Counted from the stretch's first letter, positions 53,204 through 63,130 are shown. The stretch: 64,000 bases of DNA from JACVRW01 sp963837445 (GCA_963837445.1 CAWINK010000014.1:97944-161943), one strand, 5' to 3'. The notes: generated by a model from the letters alone, not told the origin. A program made the numbers and translations.

Positions 53204-54958
53204 ATGTTCGAAAAGGTCCTGGTCGCAAACCGCGGCGAGATCGCCATCCGCGTGATGCGAACGCTCGAGGAGCTCGGCATCGCCAGCGTGGCCGTCTACT
53301 CCGAGCCAGATCGCGACGCGCCGCACGTCCGGCGCGCCGACGAGGCGTACCTGCTCGGCCCGGGCCCGGCCACCGAGAGCTACCTCGTGGTCGACAAGAT
53401 CATCGAGGTCGCCAAGCAGTCCGGTGCCGAGGCGATCCATCCGGGCTACGGCTTCCTCGCCGAGAACGCGGACTTCGCCCGCGCCTGCGAGAAGGCCGGG
53501 ATCGTCTTCATCGGCCCGCCGCCGAGTGCGATCGACGCGATGGGCTCGAAGACCCGTGCGCGCGAGATCATGTCCGAGGCCGGCGTGCCGATCGTGCCGG
53601 GCACCACCGAGCCCGTGGACAGCGTCGATGACGCCCGCAAGGTGATCGCGGACTCGGTCGGCTACCCGGTCGCGATCAAGGCGGCCGGCGGGGGCGGCGG
53701 CAAGGGCTTCCGCGTGGCGGAATCGGAGGACGAGCTCGAGAAGGCGTTCGAGGGCGCCTCGCGCGAGGGCGAGAAGTTCTTCTCCGACCCCACCGTGTAC
53801 GTGGAGCGCTACCTGCCGGACCCGCGTCACGTGGAGGTGCAGGTGCTCGCCGACGGCGAGGGGAACGTGATTCACCTGTTCGAGCGCGACTGCTCGGTGC
53901 AGCGGCGCCACCAGAAGCTGATCGAGGAGTCCCCCGCGCCGGCGGTCGATCCGGAGCTGCGCGAGAAGATCGGCAAGATCGGCACCGACGCCGCCCGCGC
54001 CGTGGGCTACCGCTCGGCGGGCACGATCGAGGGGCTGCTCCAGGACGGCGAGTACTTCTTCCTCGAGATGAACACGCGCGTGCAGGTGGAGCACTGCGTC
54101 ACGGAGATGGTCACCGGCATCGACATCGTGCGCGAGCAGATCAAGATCGCCGCGGGCGAGCCGCTCGGCTACACGCAGGAGGACGTGGTGGTGCGCGGGC
54201 ACGCGATCGAGTGCCGCATCAACGCCGAGGACGCGTCGAAGAACTTCGCCCCCGCTCCCGGCAGGATCGGCTCCTACCGCGAGCCCGCCGGGCCGTTCGT
54301 TCGCGTGGACTCGGGCGCCGAGGAGGGCTACGAGGTCCTGCCGCTCTACGACCCGATGATCGCGAAGCTGATCGTGTGGGACGTGGACCGCGAGGCGTCC
54401 ACCAAGCGCATGCTGCGCGCGCTCGGCGAGTACGAGATCGGCGGGCTGAAGACGCTCATCCCCTTCCACAAGGCGCTGCTGGCCACCGAGCAGTGGGCGA
54501 ACGGCGAGACCTGCCGCGACCTCGTGGAGGACAAGAGCTGGCTGAAGCAGCTCGCGTTCCCCGCGCCGCAGAAGGCGGACGACGAGGACGAGGCCGAGAA
54601 GGTCTCGCGCGAGTACGCGGTGGAGGTGTCGGGGCGGCGCTTCGACGTGACCGTGATCGGCGAGGTGACGGCGAACGGGGCCGCGCCGGCCGCCGCGAAG
54701 AAGGCGCCGCGGCGCGAGCGCAAGAGCGGCGGGGGCGGCGGGGCGCCGGGCGCCCTGGTGTCGCCGATCCAGGGAACCGTGCTGAAGGTGGCTGTCGAGA
54801 AGGGCGCCGAGGTGGACGAGGGCGCTCTCATCTGCGTGATCGAGGCCATGAAGATGGAGAACGAGATCACCGCTCCCAGCGCCGGCACGGTCGAGGAGCT
54901 CGGGGTGTCCGAGGGTGGCTCGGTGGCCACCGGCGACACCATCGCCGTCATCAAGTAA
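53204..54958 (+). CDS. Acyl-CoA carboxylase alpha subunit (biotin carboxylase plus BCCP)
   Basis: A 584-residue fusion. Residues ~1-445 are a biotin carboxylase: VLVANRGEIAIRVMRTLEELG, HPGYGFLAENADFA, the Gly-rich ATP loop KAAGGGGGKGFRVAE and the active site FLEMNTRVQVEHCVTEM. A short linker leads to a biotinyl domain at the C-terminus with the biotinylated Lys in EAMKMENEI. It carboxylates biotin and hands CO2 to a beta subunit such as the one at 32351, to make methylmalonyl- or malonyl-CoA. It stands alone here. TAACCT (53186-53191), 12 bases upstream of the ATG, may be its -10 box. Confidence 0.93.
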   Translation: MFEKVLVANRGEIAIRVMRTLEELGIASVAVYSEPDRDAPHVRRADEAYLLGPGPATESYLVVDKIIEVAKQSGAEAIHPGYGFLAENADFARACEKAGIVFIGPPPSAIDAMGSKTRAREIMSEAGVPIVPGTTEPVDSVDDARKVIADSVGYPVAIKAAGGGGGKGFRVAESEDELEKAFEGASREGEKFFSDPTVYVERYLPDPRHVEVQVLADGEGNVIHLFERDCSVQRRHQKLIEESPAPAVDPELREKIGKIGTDAARAVGYRSAGTIEGLLQDGEYFFLEMNTRVQVEHCVTEMVTGIDIVREQIKIAAGEPLGYTQEDVVVRGHAIECRINAEDASKNFAPAPGRIGSYREPAGPFVRVDSGAEEGYEVLPLYDPMIAKLIVWDVDREASTKRMLRALGEYEIGGLKTLIPFHKALLATEQWANGETCRDLVEDKSWLKQLAFPAPQKADDEDEAEKVSREYAVEVSGRRFDVTVIGEVTANGAAPAAAKKAPRRERKSGGGGGAPGALVSPIQGTVLKVAVEKGAEVDEGALICVIEAMKMENEITAPSAGTVEELGVSEGGSVATGDTIAVIK

Positions 54959-55003
54959 GGGTTGGCTGGAGCGAACTGAGCCGGTGTACGCTGCGCCCGT
55001 GAG

Positions 55004-56467
55004 ATGAGCAAGGAGCGACGCCTCACCTGGCGCAACCACTCGCGCGACCAGGAGTGCCACCCGAGCCAGATCGAGCATCCGTCCTCGACCGAGGAGCTCG
55101 TCCAGCTGGTGCGCCGGGCCGAGCAGAGCGGCACGAGCATCCGCGCCGTCGGGGCCGGCCACGCGTGGTCGGACGTGGCCCTCACGGACGGCATCCTGGT
55201 GGAGACGGACCGGCTGAACGGCCTGAGCGACGCGGACGACGGCACGCTCCGGGAGCCGCCGCCCGAGGATCGGCCGCTCGTGCGTGTCCGGGGTGGCACG
55301 CGGGTGCGGGAGCTGAACGCGCTGCTCGATGCGAGGGGCCTCGGCCTCACGAACATGGGCGGCTACGACGCGCAGTCGATCGCGGGCGTGGTGTCCACCT
55401 CAACGCACGGCTCGGGGATCACGTTCGGCCCGTTCCCGGACTCCGTTCACTCCCTCGACCTGGTCGTGGCCGGCGGCCAGCTCGTACGCGTGGAGCCCGA
55501 GAAGGGGATCACCGACGCTGAGGCCTTCGCCCGGCACCTCGGGGGCGAACGAACGCTCATCCAGGACGACGAGCTGTTCTACGGCGCGGTCTGCGGCATC
55601 GGCTGCATGGGCATCGTGGACTCGCTCGTGCTGGAGGTGCGGCGCGAGTTCTGGCTGCGCGAGCGCCGCGTGATCAGCACATGGGAGGAGGTGCGGGGGG
55701 AGCTCGCGGCGGGCGAGCTCGACAAGCACGACCACTACGAGCTGTTCCTGAACCCGTACGCACGCAAGGACGGCCGGCACGAGCTGCTCGTGACCACCCG
55801 AACCGAGGTGCCGAAGCCGGAGTCGGTCTCGGAAGGCGACGGCGAGCGCCACCCGCTGATCGAGATCCAGGCGTCGATCCCGCTCTTCTGGGTGGGGCTG
55901 CGACTTGCCGCGCGCTTCGCCCCCTCGCTCATGCGCACGCAGTTCGGGCGCACGCTTCGCCGGATGTGCGACGAGAACTACACGCAGATCTCCTACCGCG
56001 TCTTCAACATCGGCGCGGCGAACAAGCTGCCGGCCTACTCGAGCGAGCTCGGGGTGCCCGTGAAGGGCGACAACCACCTGCGCACCGTCGACCGCATCCT
56101 CGAGGTGGCGGCCGAGTCCGCGCGCGAGCGGAAGCTCTTCCACACCTCGCCGGTAGCGCTGCGGTTCGTGGCTCCCTCGCGCGCCTACGCATCGATGATG
56201 CACGAGCAGAGGACGATGATGATCGAGCTGATCCTCGTGTCCGAGACGAGGAACGGCCGGAGGCTGCTGGAGGAGTACGAGCGGCGGCTCGCGGAGTTCG
56301 ACGCCCACCCGCACTGGGGCCAGTACAACACGCTCGGCCCGGACCGCGCGCGGCTCGAGCAGCTCTACCCGCGCTGGGGCACGTGGCTGAAGGCCTACGA
56401 GCGCTTCAACGCGAGCGGCGTCTTCAACTCCGAGTTCACGGATCGAATCGGCATCTCCCGGAGCTAG
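55004..56467 (+). CDS. FAD-dependent sugar-lactone/alditol oxidase (D-arabinono-1,4-lactone oxidase family)
   Basis: A 487-residue flavoprotein of the VAO family. The FAD-binding region has SSTEELVQLVRRAEQSGTSIRAVGAGHAWSDVA and the conserved loop TSTHGSG; the C-terminal half carries the ALO-type domain ending in GVFNSEFTDRIG. Related enzymes oxidise aldonolactones or alditols with O2. No signal peptide or transmembrane helix is seen. The His of the THGSG loop does not show which flavin-linkage variant is present. It is separated by 22 bases from the hotdog gene. Confidence 0.85.
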   Translation: MSKERRLTWRNHSRDQECHPSQIEHPSSTEELVQLVRRAEQSGTSIRAVGAGHAWSDVALTDGILVETDRLNGLSDADDGTLREPPPEDRPLVRVRGGTRVRELNALLDARGLGLTNMGGYDAQSIAGVVSTSTHGSGITFGPFPDSVHSLDLVVAGGQLVRVEPEKGITDAEAFARHLGGERTLIQDDELFYGAVCGIGCMGIVDSLVLEVRREFWLRERRVISTWEEVRGELAAGELDKHDHYELFLNPYARKDGRHELLVTTRTEVPKPESVSEGDGERHPLIEIQASIPLFWVGLRLAARFAPSLMRTQFGRTLRRMCDENYTQISYRVFNIGAANKLPAYSSELGVPVKGDNHLRTVDRILEVAAESARERKLFHTSPVALRFVAPSRAYASMMHEQRTMMIELILVSETRNGRRLLEEYERRLAEFDAHPHWGQYNTLGPDRARLEQLYPRWGTWLKAYERFNASGVFNSEFTDRIGISRS

Positions 56468-56475
56468 GGCTCGAA

Positions 56476-56481
56476 TAGGGT
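56476..56481 (+). promoter_or_regulatory. Putative -10 box TAGGGT
   Basis: TAGGGT lies 8 bases before the ATG at 56490 with no Shine-Dalgarno sequence; it follows the stop of the oxidase gene. Confidence 0.38.
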
Positions 56482-56489
56482 CCCGGCCC

Positions 56490-56936
56490 ATGGACTACGA
56501 AGCGGTGCGCACCGGGCTGGCCCAGGCGATCCCCTACAACGGGCACCTGGGGCTCGAGCTGGTCGAGGTGAAGGAGGGCAGCGGCAGCGTGCGGCTGCCG
56601 GACGAGGCCCACCTGAAGAACCACGTGGGCTCGCAGCACGCGGGCGGACTGTTCTCGGCGGGCGAGTTCGCGTCGGGCGCGGCGTTCGTGGGCGCCTTCG
56701 TGGACAAGCTCGGCGGGATCACGCCGCTCGCCAAGGCCGGCAGCATCGAGTACCTGAAGATCGCCACGGGCCCCGTGACCGCCACGGCCACACTCAGCGA
56801 GGACAGGTCGGCGCTGCTCGAGCGGCTTGAGTCAGACGGGCGGGTGGAGTTCCCGATCGAGGTCGACATGAAGGACGAGGGCGGCGAGACGGTCGCCCGC
56901 ATGAAGGTCGACTGGCACGTGCGCAAGAACGGCTAA
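56490..56936 (+). CDS. DUF4442/PaaI-like hotdog-fold thioesterase
   Basis: A 148-residue single-domain protein with the hotdog order: a first helix-strand YNGHLGLELVEVKEGSGSVRLP, the central helix NHVGSQHAGGLFSAGEFASGAAFVGAF, then strands PLAKAGSIEYLKIATGPVTATATL. The His-Ala-Gly-Gly turn is like the substrate site of DUF4442/PaaI thioesterases, which cleave acyl-CoA. The substrate is unknown. It precedes the AraC-like gene by 11 bases. Confidence 0.82.
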   Translation: MDYEAVRTGLAQAIPYNGHLGLELVEVKEGSGSVRLPDEAHLKNHVGSQHAGGLFSAGEFASGAAFVGAFVDKLGGITPLAKAGSIEYLKIATGPVTATATLSEDRSALLERLESDGRVEFPIEVDMKDEGGETVARMKVDWHVRKNG

Positions 56937-56947
56937 AACTTCAAGGC

Positions 56948-57382
56948 ATGCAGTTCGTGCCGCCCGCCCGCCACCTCCTGCGCGCCAGGGACCTGGCCGA
57001 CGCCCGCTTCTTCGAGCCGCTGGGGGTCGAGGACCTCGCCCGCGCGGCGGGCCTGTCACGGGCGCACTTCAGCCGCGAGTTCCGCGCTGCCTTCGGCGAG
57101 TCGCCCCACGCCTACCTGCTCACGCGCCGGATGGAGCGCGCGGCCGCACTCCTGCGGGGCACCGACCGCTCGATCCTCGACGTCTGCCTCTCCGTCGGCC
57201 TGAAGAGCATCGGGTCCTTCACCACCAGCTTCAAGCGCACCTACGGCGTGACGCCGACCGCCTACCGCGCCAGCTTCCCCTCCCCGGCCGACAGCGCCCT
57301 CGTGCCCGCGTGTGTCGTGCGCTTCTACGGCCGTCCGCAACACAGCACTTTTCGAGAAGACAGCGCAGCCACCGCGGACTAG
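56948..57382 (+). CDS. AraC family transcriptional regulator, DNA-binding domain only
   Basis: A 144-residue protein almost wholly the two-helix-turn-helix AraC domain: LGVEDLARAAGLSRAHFSREFRAAFGESPHAYLLTRRMERAAALLRG and DVCLSVGLKSIGSFTTSFKRTYGVTPTAYRA. It lacks the usual N-terminal ligand-binding domain, so another signal partner may exist; small AraC proteins beside VOC genes are often seen in actinobacteria. It probably regulates the next gene, whose start is 11 bases downstream. Confidence 0.88.
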   Translation: MQFVPPARHLLRARDLADARFFEPLGVEDLARAAGLSRAHFSREFRAAFGESPHAYLLTRRMERAAALLRGTDRSILDVCLSVGLKSIGSFTTSFKRTYGVTPTAYRASFPSPADSALVPACVVRFYGRPQHSTFREDSAATAD

Positions 57383-57385
57383 CGT
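57380..57385 (+). promoter_or_regulatory. Putative -10 box TAGCGT of the VOC gene
   Basis: TAGCGT is 7 bases before the ATG at 57393 and overlaps the AraC stop. Confidence 0.38.
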
Positions 57386-57392
57386 GCTTCGC

Positions 57393-57821
57393 ATGATCAC
57401 ACTCGCACACGCACAGCTATGGGTTCACGACCAGGACGAGGCGCTCGCCTTCTACACGGAGAAGCTCGGCATGGAGGTTCGCCGCGACGTGACGCTCCCG
57501 GAGATGGGCAACTTCCGCTGGCTCACCGTCGGCCCGCCCGGCCAGGAGGACGTGTCGATCGTCCTCATGGCAATCCCGGGTCCGCCGGTGATGGACGACG
57601 CCACGGCCGCGGAAGTCCGCAACCTGATGTCGAAGGGCTTCGCGGGCACCGTCTTCCTGACCACCGACGACGTGCACAGCTCCTACGAGGAGTTGAAGGG
57701 GCGTGGCGTGGAGTTCACGGAGGCCCCGGAGGAGCGCCCGTACGGCATCGACTCGGGGTTCCGGGACCCGTCGGGGAACAGCTTCCGGCTGACCCAGGTA
57801 CGCGAGCTGGCTTCGACCTAG
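57393..57821 (+). CDS. VOC (glyoxalase/bleomycin-resistance) family protein
   Basis: A 142-residue metalloenzyme-fold protein. It begins AHAQLWVHDQDEALAFYTEKLGMEVRRDV and ends with FRDPSGNSFRLTQV, with a central FAGTVFLTTDDVHSSYEELKGRGVEFTEAP: the paired beta-alpha-beta-beta-beta units of the family. The role could be glyoxalase-like, ring-cleavage dioxygenase-like or binding. It is probably controlled by the AraC-type gene directly upstream. Confidence 0.85.
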   Translation: MITLAHAQLWVHDQDEALAFYTEKLGMEVRRDVTLPEMGNFRWLTVGPPGQEDVSIVLMAIPGPPVMDDATAAEVRNLMSKGFAGTVFLTTDDVHSSYEELKGRGVEFTEAPEERPYGIDSGFRDPSGNSFRLTQVRELAST

Positions 57822-60416
57822 CCCGACTCCACGACGAGTTCGTGGCGGCCCGAGGCTGGTGAGCCCACCAGCACCTCGAGGCCGCGGTTGGTGAGTCGCG
57901 TGCGGTACTTGGCGGGCCGTCCGTCGAGCCGCACGCGCTTCACCCGGCTGCCGCGCGGCAGCGTGTGGCCGATCACGAAGCGGGAAAGCCCCACGCGCGC
58001 TCGCGCAGCGGTGCGATACGTCTTGCCGTCCCGCGAGGCCGCCACGTCGAGCGCCCCTCCGCCGAGCCTGATGTTCGACCCGGCGACGCGCGACTGTCCC
58101 TGCGGCACCTGCGGCGTGAGCTCGAGCCGGCGCCGGCCCATGTCCGGCCGCACGCCGAGCTGCTGGTGCACCACCGGCCAGGCCGTGCCGTAGTGCCCCC
58201 AGGCCTGCACGAACATCGCGCGGCAGGTCCAGCAGCGGTCGATGTTGGCGTCGCGCGGGCCCGGCCGGTCGAAGTCCGGCGAGGGCAGGATCTCTGGTAG
58301 GGACCCGGGCTGCTCGTCAGGGGTGCCGCCCGTGTACGGCTGACCGAACATCGGCTCGGCCTCCGCGTCGGTGTAGCGCTGCTGCTGGCCGGAGCCGAGA
58401 CGGCCGTAGTTCCCCTCCCCGACCGCCTGAATGGCCGTGTTGAGGCCGAAGATCGTGCGCTCGCCAAGCCCATCCGATCCGCCCGTGCACCCGGTGTGGA
58501 ACAGACCGAGGTTGTACGGGCGCTGGCCGCTGTAGCAGTCCGTCTCGCGAAGGCTCAGGGCCTGGTTGCCGTGATCGCGGGTGGTGAGGCCCGGGGCGGC
58601 ATCCTCTCCGATCGTCAGCTCCGCCTCCATCGGCGTCACGCCGATCCAGTGCTGGTCCTGCTGCTGGTTGTTGGGGCCGCCGACCGGATGGTCGTCGATC
58701 GAGTCGGCGTGCTGCGGCACGGCCGCCATCCACCAGGTGGCCTCGAAGCGGTCGTGGAGCCTGCGCGCGAGGTTCCTCGCCCACGCGTAGGTGCGGCCGT
58801 CGTGCTTGGAGCGCGCCATGTCGGCCAGGTCGTACAGGCCGCGGATCAGGTAAACCGAGTTGTCCAGCTTCTCGACGCCCATGCCACCGCGCTCGACGTT
58901 GCCGGATCCCTCCGGCCATCCGTCCCCGTCCTCGTCGAGCCGGTCCACCGTGTAGCGCAGGTTGCGCTTGGAGAAGTCGTACATGGCGTCGCGGAACCTG
59001 TTGTGGCCCGTCCATCGCCATAGGAGGGCGACCGCGCTCGGGAACTTGACCGTCTCGTCAGTGTTGAAGTCGTACTTGACCTCGCCCGTGGCGGGGTCGG
59101 TCCGGCGCGAGTCCTTGCCGAACCAGATCGACCCGTCCGAGACCACCTCGTGCGTCACGACCCCAGAGCGGTCGTTGAGCATGTCCGAGATATCGCGGAG
59201 GGCGATCAGGTGGTCCTCGATCGCCTCGAACTGGCCCACCGCGACGCTCGCGAACGCGGTGTACTCGCCGTCCGTGGCGAACATCCATGGGTAGTCGGGG
59301 AAGCCGGCGCCCACCCAGCGAGCGCGCGCGTACGACCCCACGGGCGGCGGGAACTGCTTGCCCTGGTCGGTCCAGCGGATCTGCATGTCCTCGGCCACTC
59401 GGGTGAGGTCGAGGATGTTCTGCTTGCCCCAGTCGACGGCCGCCTCGAGGCGCCGGTCGCCGGGGAGCGAGAGTCGCGTGAAGCGGCCCCAGCGCTCGCG
59501 CTCGGCGACCTTGGCCGCGAGCTGCGCGTCAGGATTGCGAAGGGCAGCCTGCGAGCTCGCGCCGAGCCGCCGCGCGCCCCTTGTCAGAGCCCGCCGCGGC
59601 GACCCACAGGGTCTTCGAGGCGCCACCGCGCAGGGTCACCTCGTAGCGGAGCTGCCCGCCCTTGCCCTTGCCGAACGGGCCGTCGTCGCACGCGCTCGGG
59701 GGCTCCTCGGCCGTGCAGACGTTCGCGCCCTGCGGCCCGCGGTACTCGTTCGGAGACGCGCCGGTCTCACCCGCGACCGGCTTCAGGGTGGAGGCCACCA
59801 TCGCCGCGTAGTCGTGCACGGGCGCGTTCGGATGCGGCAGCTTCCCCTGGTCCCGGAACACGAGCGCCCCGGCCCGCGCGTCGTATCGCGCCGTGTCCGG
59901 CAGGTTGTCGGCCGCGTTGGGCGTGACGCCCGTGAAGCCCCACGGGTACTCGGTCATGAGCTCTGAGTGGGCATCGACCTTGACCGTGACCGTGCGGGTG
60001 CTCGCGCCCGGATTGGTCATCTTGAGCCCGAAGAGCGCGGCCCGGCGCCCGTCCGGGGCGAAGTCGGTGCGCTCCAGCCTCAGCCCGCCGGCGGAGGGAA
60101 GATTGAACTTGGCGTAGCCCCAGCCGCTCGTGAACCGCGTGGCTCGGCCAACCCATTCGCCGTCGATGCCGAACCACACGCCGTCGACGAGCTTGAGCGG
60201 CTCCGTCCAGAGCCCGCCCATCTCGCCGGTGATGTGCCAGCCGTTGGCGTAAAAGCGGCCGTCCTCGAAGCCGATCAGGCGGGCGCGCTCGCCGGCCACC
60301 CCATAACGGCGGTCCTGAAGCCGCTCAGATACGGACAGCTCGGGGGCGGCAACCGCCGCCCCCGGCGCGGTGAGCACAAGCCCGATAGCGAGCATCGCGA
60401 TGAGCGTCCTGCGCAT
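57818..60416 (-). pseudogene. Secreted (alpha/alpha)6 glycoside-hydrolase-like protein, one frameshift near 59575
   Basis: The ATG at 60416 starts a signal peptide (TLIAMLAIGLVLTAPGAAVA). The N-terminal part is a beta-sandwich (RFYANGWHITGEMGGLWTEP, TRTVTVKVDAHSELMTEYP). The second piece has helical-barrel features: DYPWMFATDGEYTAFASVAVGQFEA, NTDETVKFPSAVALLWRWTG, DEDGDGWPEGSGNVERGGMG, with an acidic pair that fits GH15/GH63-like or glycogen-debranching enzymes. The break lies between SDKGRAAARR and RRLGASSQAAL; removing one G of GGGG at about 59575-59580 joins them into about 865 residues. Likely glucan- or trehalose-related; substrate unknown. Confidence 0.75.
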
Positions 60417-60480
60417 CGCTTCAAGCGTTGCCCGGAGCCGCGCGACCCCAAACGAGGCGGCTAGCTCGGCGCGAGCACCT

Positions 60481-61242
60481 TCAGGTTGCGGGCGTGGATG
60501 TCGCGCTGCTCGCCCGAGTCGCGGCCCTTCGGCAAGCCGGCTTCTCCTCGCCGCGCTCCAGTGCGTCCAGGTAGTCAACGTCCTCGTCGAGGATGCGGAG
60601 CGCGGTCTCACGGTCGTTCGGGGCGCCGTGGCCGGGCACGATCGTGTCGGCGGCCTCCACGAGCGGCGCCAACCTGGCGAGCGTGGAGCGGTAGCCGGCG
60701 AGCGAGCCACCGGGGTGGATCATCGGGATCTCCACCCTGGACAGGTAGTCGCCCGGGCACAGCACGCCGCACCAGCGCGCCATCACCGCCAGGCCGTCGG
60801 CCGTGTGCCCGTCCGCCGGGTGCAGCTCGAGCTCCTCGGAGCCGAGCTCCACGCTGCCCGGCACCGGAAGGCTCTGCACCTGTCCGAGTGCGAGCGGCGA
60901 CGGCCGCTCCACGTAGAACTGATCGTCGTGGTCGCGCAGCAAGCGCTGGGCCGCGCCCGGCTCGCGGTGGAGGCGCTCCACGCTCGGCTCGCCGAGACCC
61001 AGCGCCAGCCCGGGGAACGCGAGCCTTCCCAGCAGGTGGTCGAAGTCCGCGTGGGTGGCGAGCAGGGCATCGGGCTCGAACCCGGCGCCGGCGAGGAGCC
61101 CCGGCAGCGCCTCGAGCTCGTCGGCGAAGTAGGGCGAGTCGATCAGCATGGCTTCCTCGCCCACCCGCAGCGCGACCGCGTTGGTCTGCCACATCCGGCT
61201 TGTGATGACGAGGGCGTCCGGGTGGACGGAGACGGCTCTCAA
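60481..61242 (-). CDS. MBL-fold metallo-hydrolase (C-terminus altered by a likely one-base error)
   Basis: A ~253-residue metallo-beta-lactamase-fold protein. Zinc ligands are in THADFDHLLG (HXDXDH) and PADGHTADG, VPGHGAPND. The TTG start at 61242 overlaps the stop of the HAD gene (TTGA), indicating coupling. The written C-terminus, ACRRAATRASSATSTPAT, is unlike the family; adding one G at about 60536 gives GLPKGRDSGEQRDIHARNLKVLAPS and a stop at 60461. That points to a G-run error. The reaction is unknown; glyoxalase II-like or lactonase roles are possible. Confidence 0.75.
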   Translation of the reverse strand: MRAVSVHPDALVITSRMWQTNAVALRVGEEAMLIDSPYFADELEALPGLLAGAGFEPDALLATHADFDHLLGRLAFPGLALGLGEPSVERLHREPGAAQRLLRDHDDQFYVERPSPLALGQVQSLPVPGSVELGSEELELHPADGHTADGLAVMARWCGVLCPGDYLSRVEIPMIHPGGSLAGYRSTLARLAPLVEAADTIVPGHGAPNDRETALRILDEDVDYLDALERGEEKPACRRAATRASSATSTPAT

Positions 61243-61919
61243 GCGGCCTTCAACAGCTTGCCGGCGTCGCGGAAGGTCTTGACCTCGGCGTCCGGCTTCT
61301 TGCGTCCCTCGAGGTCCTCCCCGTGCCGGTTCACCCAGATCACGGGGATCTTCGACTTGAGGCACGGCTCCACGTCCGTCGGGTAGCCGGCCGCGATGTG
61401 CACCCAGTGCCGCTTCAGCTTCTCGATCCGGCGCGCGCACTCCTTGAAGTGAGCCGGGTCAGGCTTGTAGCTGCGCACCTGCTGGGCGGTGACCACGAGG
61501 TCGAAGTCCACGCGGAAGTGGCGCCGGGTGGCGCCCAGGAGCTTGTCGTCGATGTTCGACAGGATCCCGAGCTCGTACTTCTTCGAGAAGCGCTCGAGCT
61601 GGGGGTTGGTCTCGCGGAAGGGCGCCCAGGCGGGCACGCTGTTCGGCAGGAAGTTCGAGCGCGACGGCTCGAGCTCCCAGCTCAGCTCGGACGCCACGCG
61701 CACGGCCGTGCGGCGCAGCACCTCGGCGTAGAGCTCATAGGAGCCCCGCTGGATCTCACGCTGGACATCGACGAAGCGCGGGATCAGGACATCGCGGTCG
61801 ATGGTGAACCCGTCGCGGTCCGCCTCCCTCTGGAAGGCGTCGTAGACCCCGCTCTCCCAGTCGATGAGCGTGCCGTAGCAGTCGAACGTGACGAATTTGA
61901 CGTCTTTAGGAAGAGCCAT
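61239..61919 (-). CDS. Haloacid dehalogenase type II (HAD superfamily)
   Basis: A 226-residue HAD hydrolase. The nucleophile Asp13 is in FDCYGTLIDWE, the second motif in GILSNIDDKLL, the Lys in VRSYKPDPAHF and the acidic motif in HIAAGYPTDVEP. This order matches L-2-haloacid dehalogenases and related phosphatases; the Lys-Pro-Asp-Pro segment favours the former. The substrate is unproven. It is divergent from sucC and overlaps the downstream MBL gene. Confidence 0.87.
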   Translation of the reverse strand: MALPKDVKFVTFDCYGTLIDWESGVYDAFQREADRDGFTIDRDVLIPRFVDVQREIQRGSYELYAEVLRRTAVRVASELSWELEPSRSNFLPNSVPAWAPFRETNPQLERFSKKYELGILSNIDDKLLGATRRHFRVDFDLVVTAQQVRSYKPDPAHFKECARRIEKLKRHWVHIAAGYPTDVEPCLKSKIPVIWVNRHGEDLEGRKKPDAEVKTFRDAGKLLKAA

Positions 61920-61990
61920 GTGAGTGCTTTCGATAGGGTCCTGCGCCCCCTGCCGGGCGGCTGAGTGCGGCCGGGGATAGTACCTACCCG

Positions 61991-63130
61991 ATGGACCTCC
62001 TCGAATACCAGGGCAAGCAGCTCTTCGCGAAGCACGGCGTGCCCGTGCCCGACGGCAGGCCTGCCACGACGGTGCCCGAGGCGGTGAAGGCGGCCGAGGA
62101 GCTCGGCTTTCCGGTCGTGATCAAGGCCCAGGTCCAGATCGGCGGCCGCGGCAAGGCCGGCGGCATCAAGCTGGCGAACGACCGCCACGAGGCGGAGGAG
62201 CACGCCACCGCGATCCTCGGCATGGACATCAAGGGCTACACCGTGCACGAGCTGTACGTGGAGCGGGCCTCCGAGATCGACGAGGAGTACTACGCGGCGA
62301 TCGTCTTCGACCGCTCGGCGAAGAAGCCGATGGTGATGCTCTCGCGTATGGGCGGCATGGACGTGGAGCAGGTGGTCGAGACCGACCCCGAGGCCATGCG
62401 GATGCTGCACGTGGACCCGCTGCTGGGCCTCCAGGACTTCCACGCACGCCGGCTGGCGTTCGACTCAGGCATCGCGGAGGACGTGATCCGCCCGGTCGGG
62501 GCCATGCTCGCCAAGCTCTATGACGTCTTCGTGCGCGAGGACGCCACGCTGGTGGAGGTGAACCCGCTCCTGATCACGAAGAGCCGCGAGGTGGTGGCGC
62601 TCGACGCGAAGGTCACCGTGGACGACAACGCCCTCTACCGCCATCCCGACGTGGCCGAGCTGCGCGATCTGTCGGCGGAGGACCCGCAGGAGCGCATGGC
62701 CAAGGAGCGCGGGCTCACCTACGTGAAGCTCGACGGCAACGTGGGCATCCTCGGCAACGGCGCGGGCCTCGTGATGTCCACGCTCGACGTGGTGGCCCAG
62801 GCGGGTGGCAAGCCGGCGAACTTCCTCGACGCGGGCGGCGGCTCCAAGGCGGAGGCGATCACGAGCGCGGTTGAGGTGATCCTCTCCGACGACAAGGTGA
62901 ACGCCGTGCTCTTCAACATCTTCGGCGGCATCACGCGCTGCGACGAGGTGGCAAAGGGCCTGATCGAGGCGTTCGAGCAGGTCAAGCCCGACGTGCCCTT
63001 CGTGGTGCGCCTGGACGGGACGAACGACAAGGAGGGCCGCGCGCTGCTCGCCGAGGCCAACCTGCCGAACGTGCACACCGAGGCGACGATGCTCGGCGCG
63101 GCCGAGAAGGTCGTGGAGCTGGCTAAGTAA
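61991..63130 (+). CDS. sucC: Succinyl-CoA synthetase (ADP/GDP-forming), beta subunit
   Basis: A 379-residue ATP-grasp subunit that forms succinate and a nucleoside triphosphate from succinyl-CoA in the citric acid cycle. It begins MDLLEYQGKQLFAKHGVPVP, has the nucleotide loop KAQVQIGGRGKAGGIKLA, LVEVNPLLITKSREVVALDAK, and GVHTEATML region near the end (DGTNDKEGRALLAEANL). The stop overlaps the sucD start (TAATG), so both subunits are co-translated. The length is normal. Confidence 0.96.
   Translation: MDLLEYQGKQLFAKHGVPVPDGRPATTVPEAVKAAEELGFPVVIKAQVQIGGRGKAGGIKLANDRHEAEEHATAILGMDIKGYTVHELYVERASEIDEEYYAAIVFDRSAKKPMVMLSRMGGMDVEQVVETDPEAMRMLHVDPLLGLQDFHARRLAFDSGIAEDVIRPVGAMLAKLYDVFVREDATLVEVNPLLITKSREVVALDAKVTVDDNALYRHPDVAELRDLSAEDPQERMAKERGLTYVKLDGNVGILGNGAGLVMSTLDVVAQAGGKPANFLDAGGGSKAEAITSAVEVILSDDKVNAVLFNIFGGITRCDEVAKGLIEAFEQVKPDVPFVVRLDGTNDKEGRALLAEANLPNVHTEATMLGAAEKVVELAK

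Noticed and set aside
53141..55162. 673-residue minus-strand frame opposite the biotin carboxylase
   Set aside because: His/Leu/Arg-rich complement of a complete ATP-grasp and biotinyl fusion.
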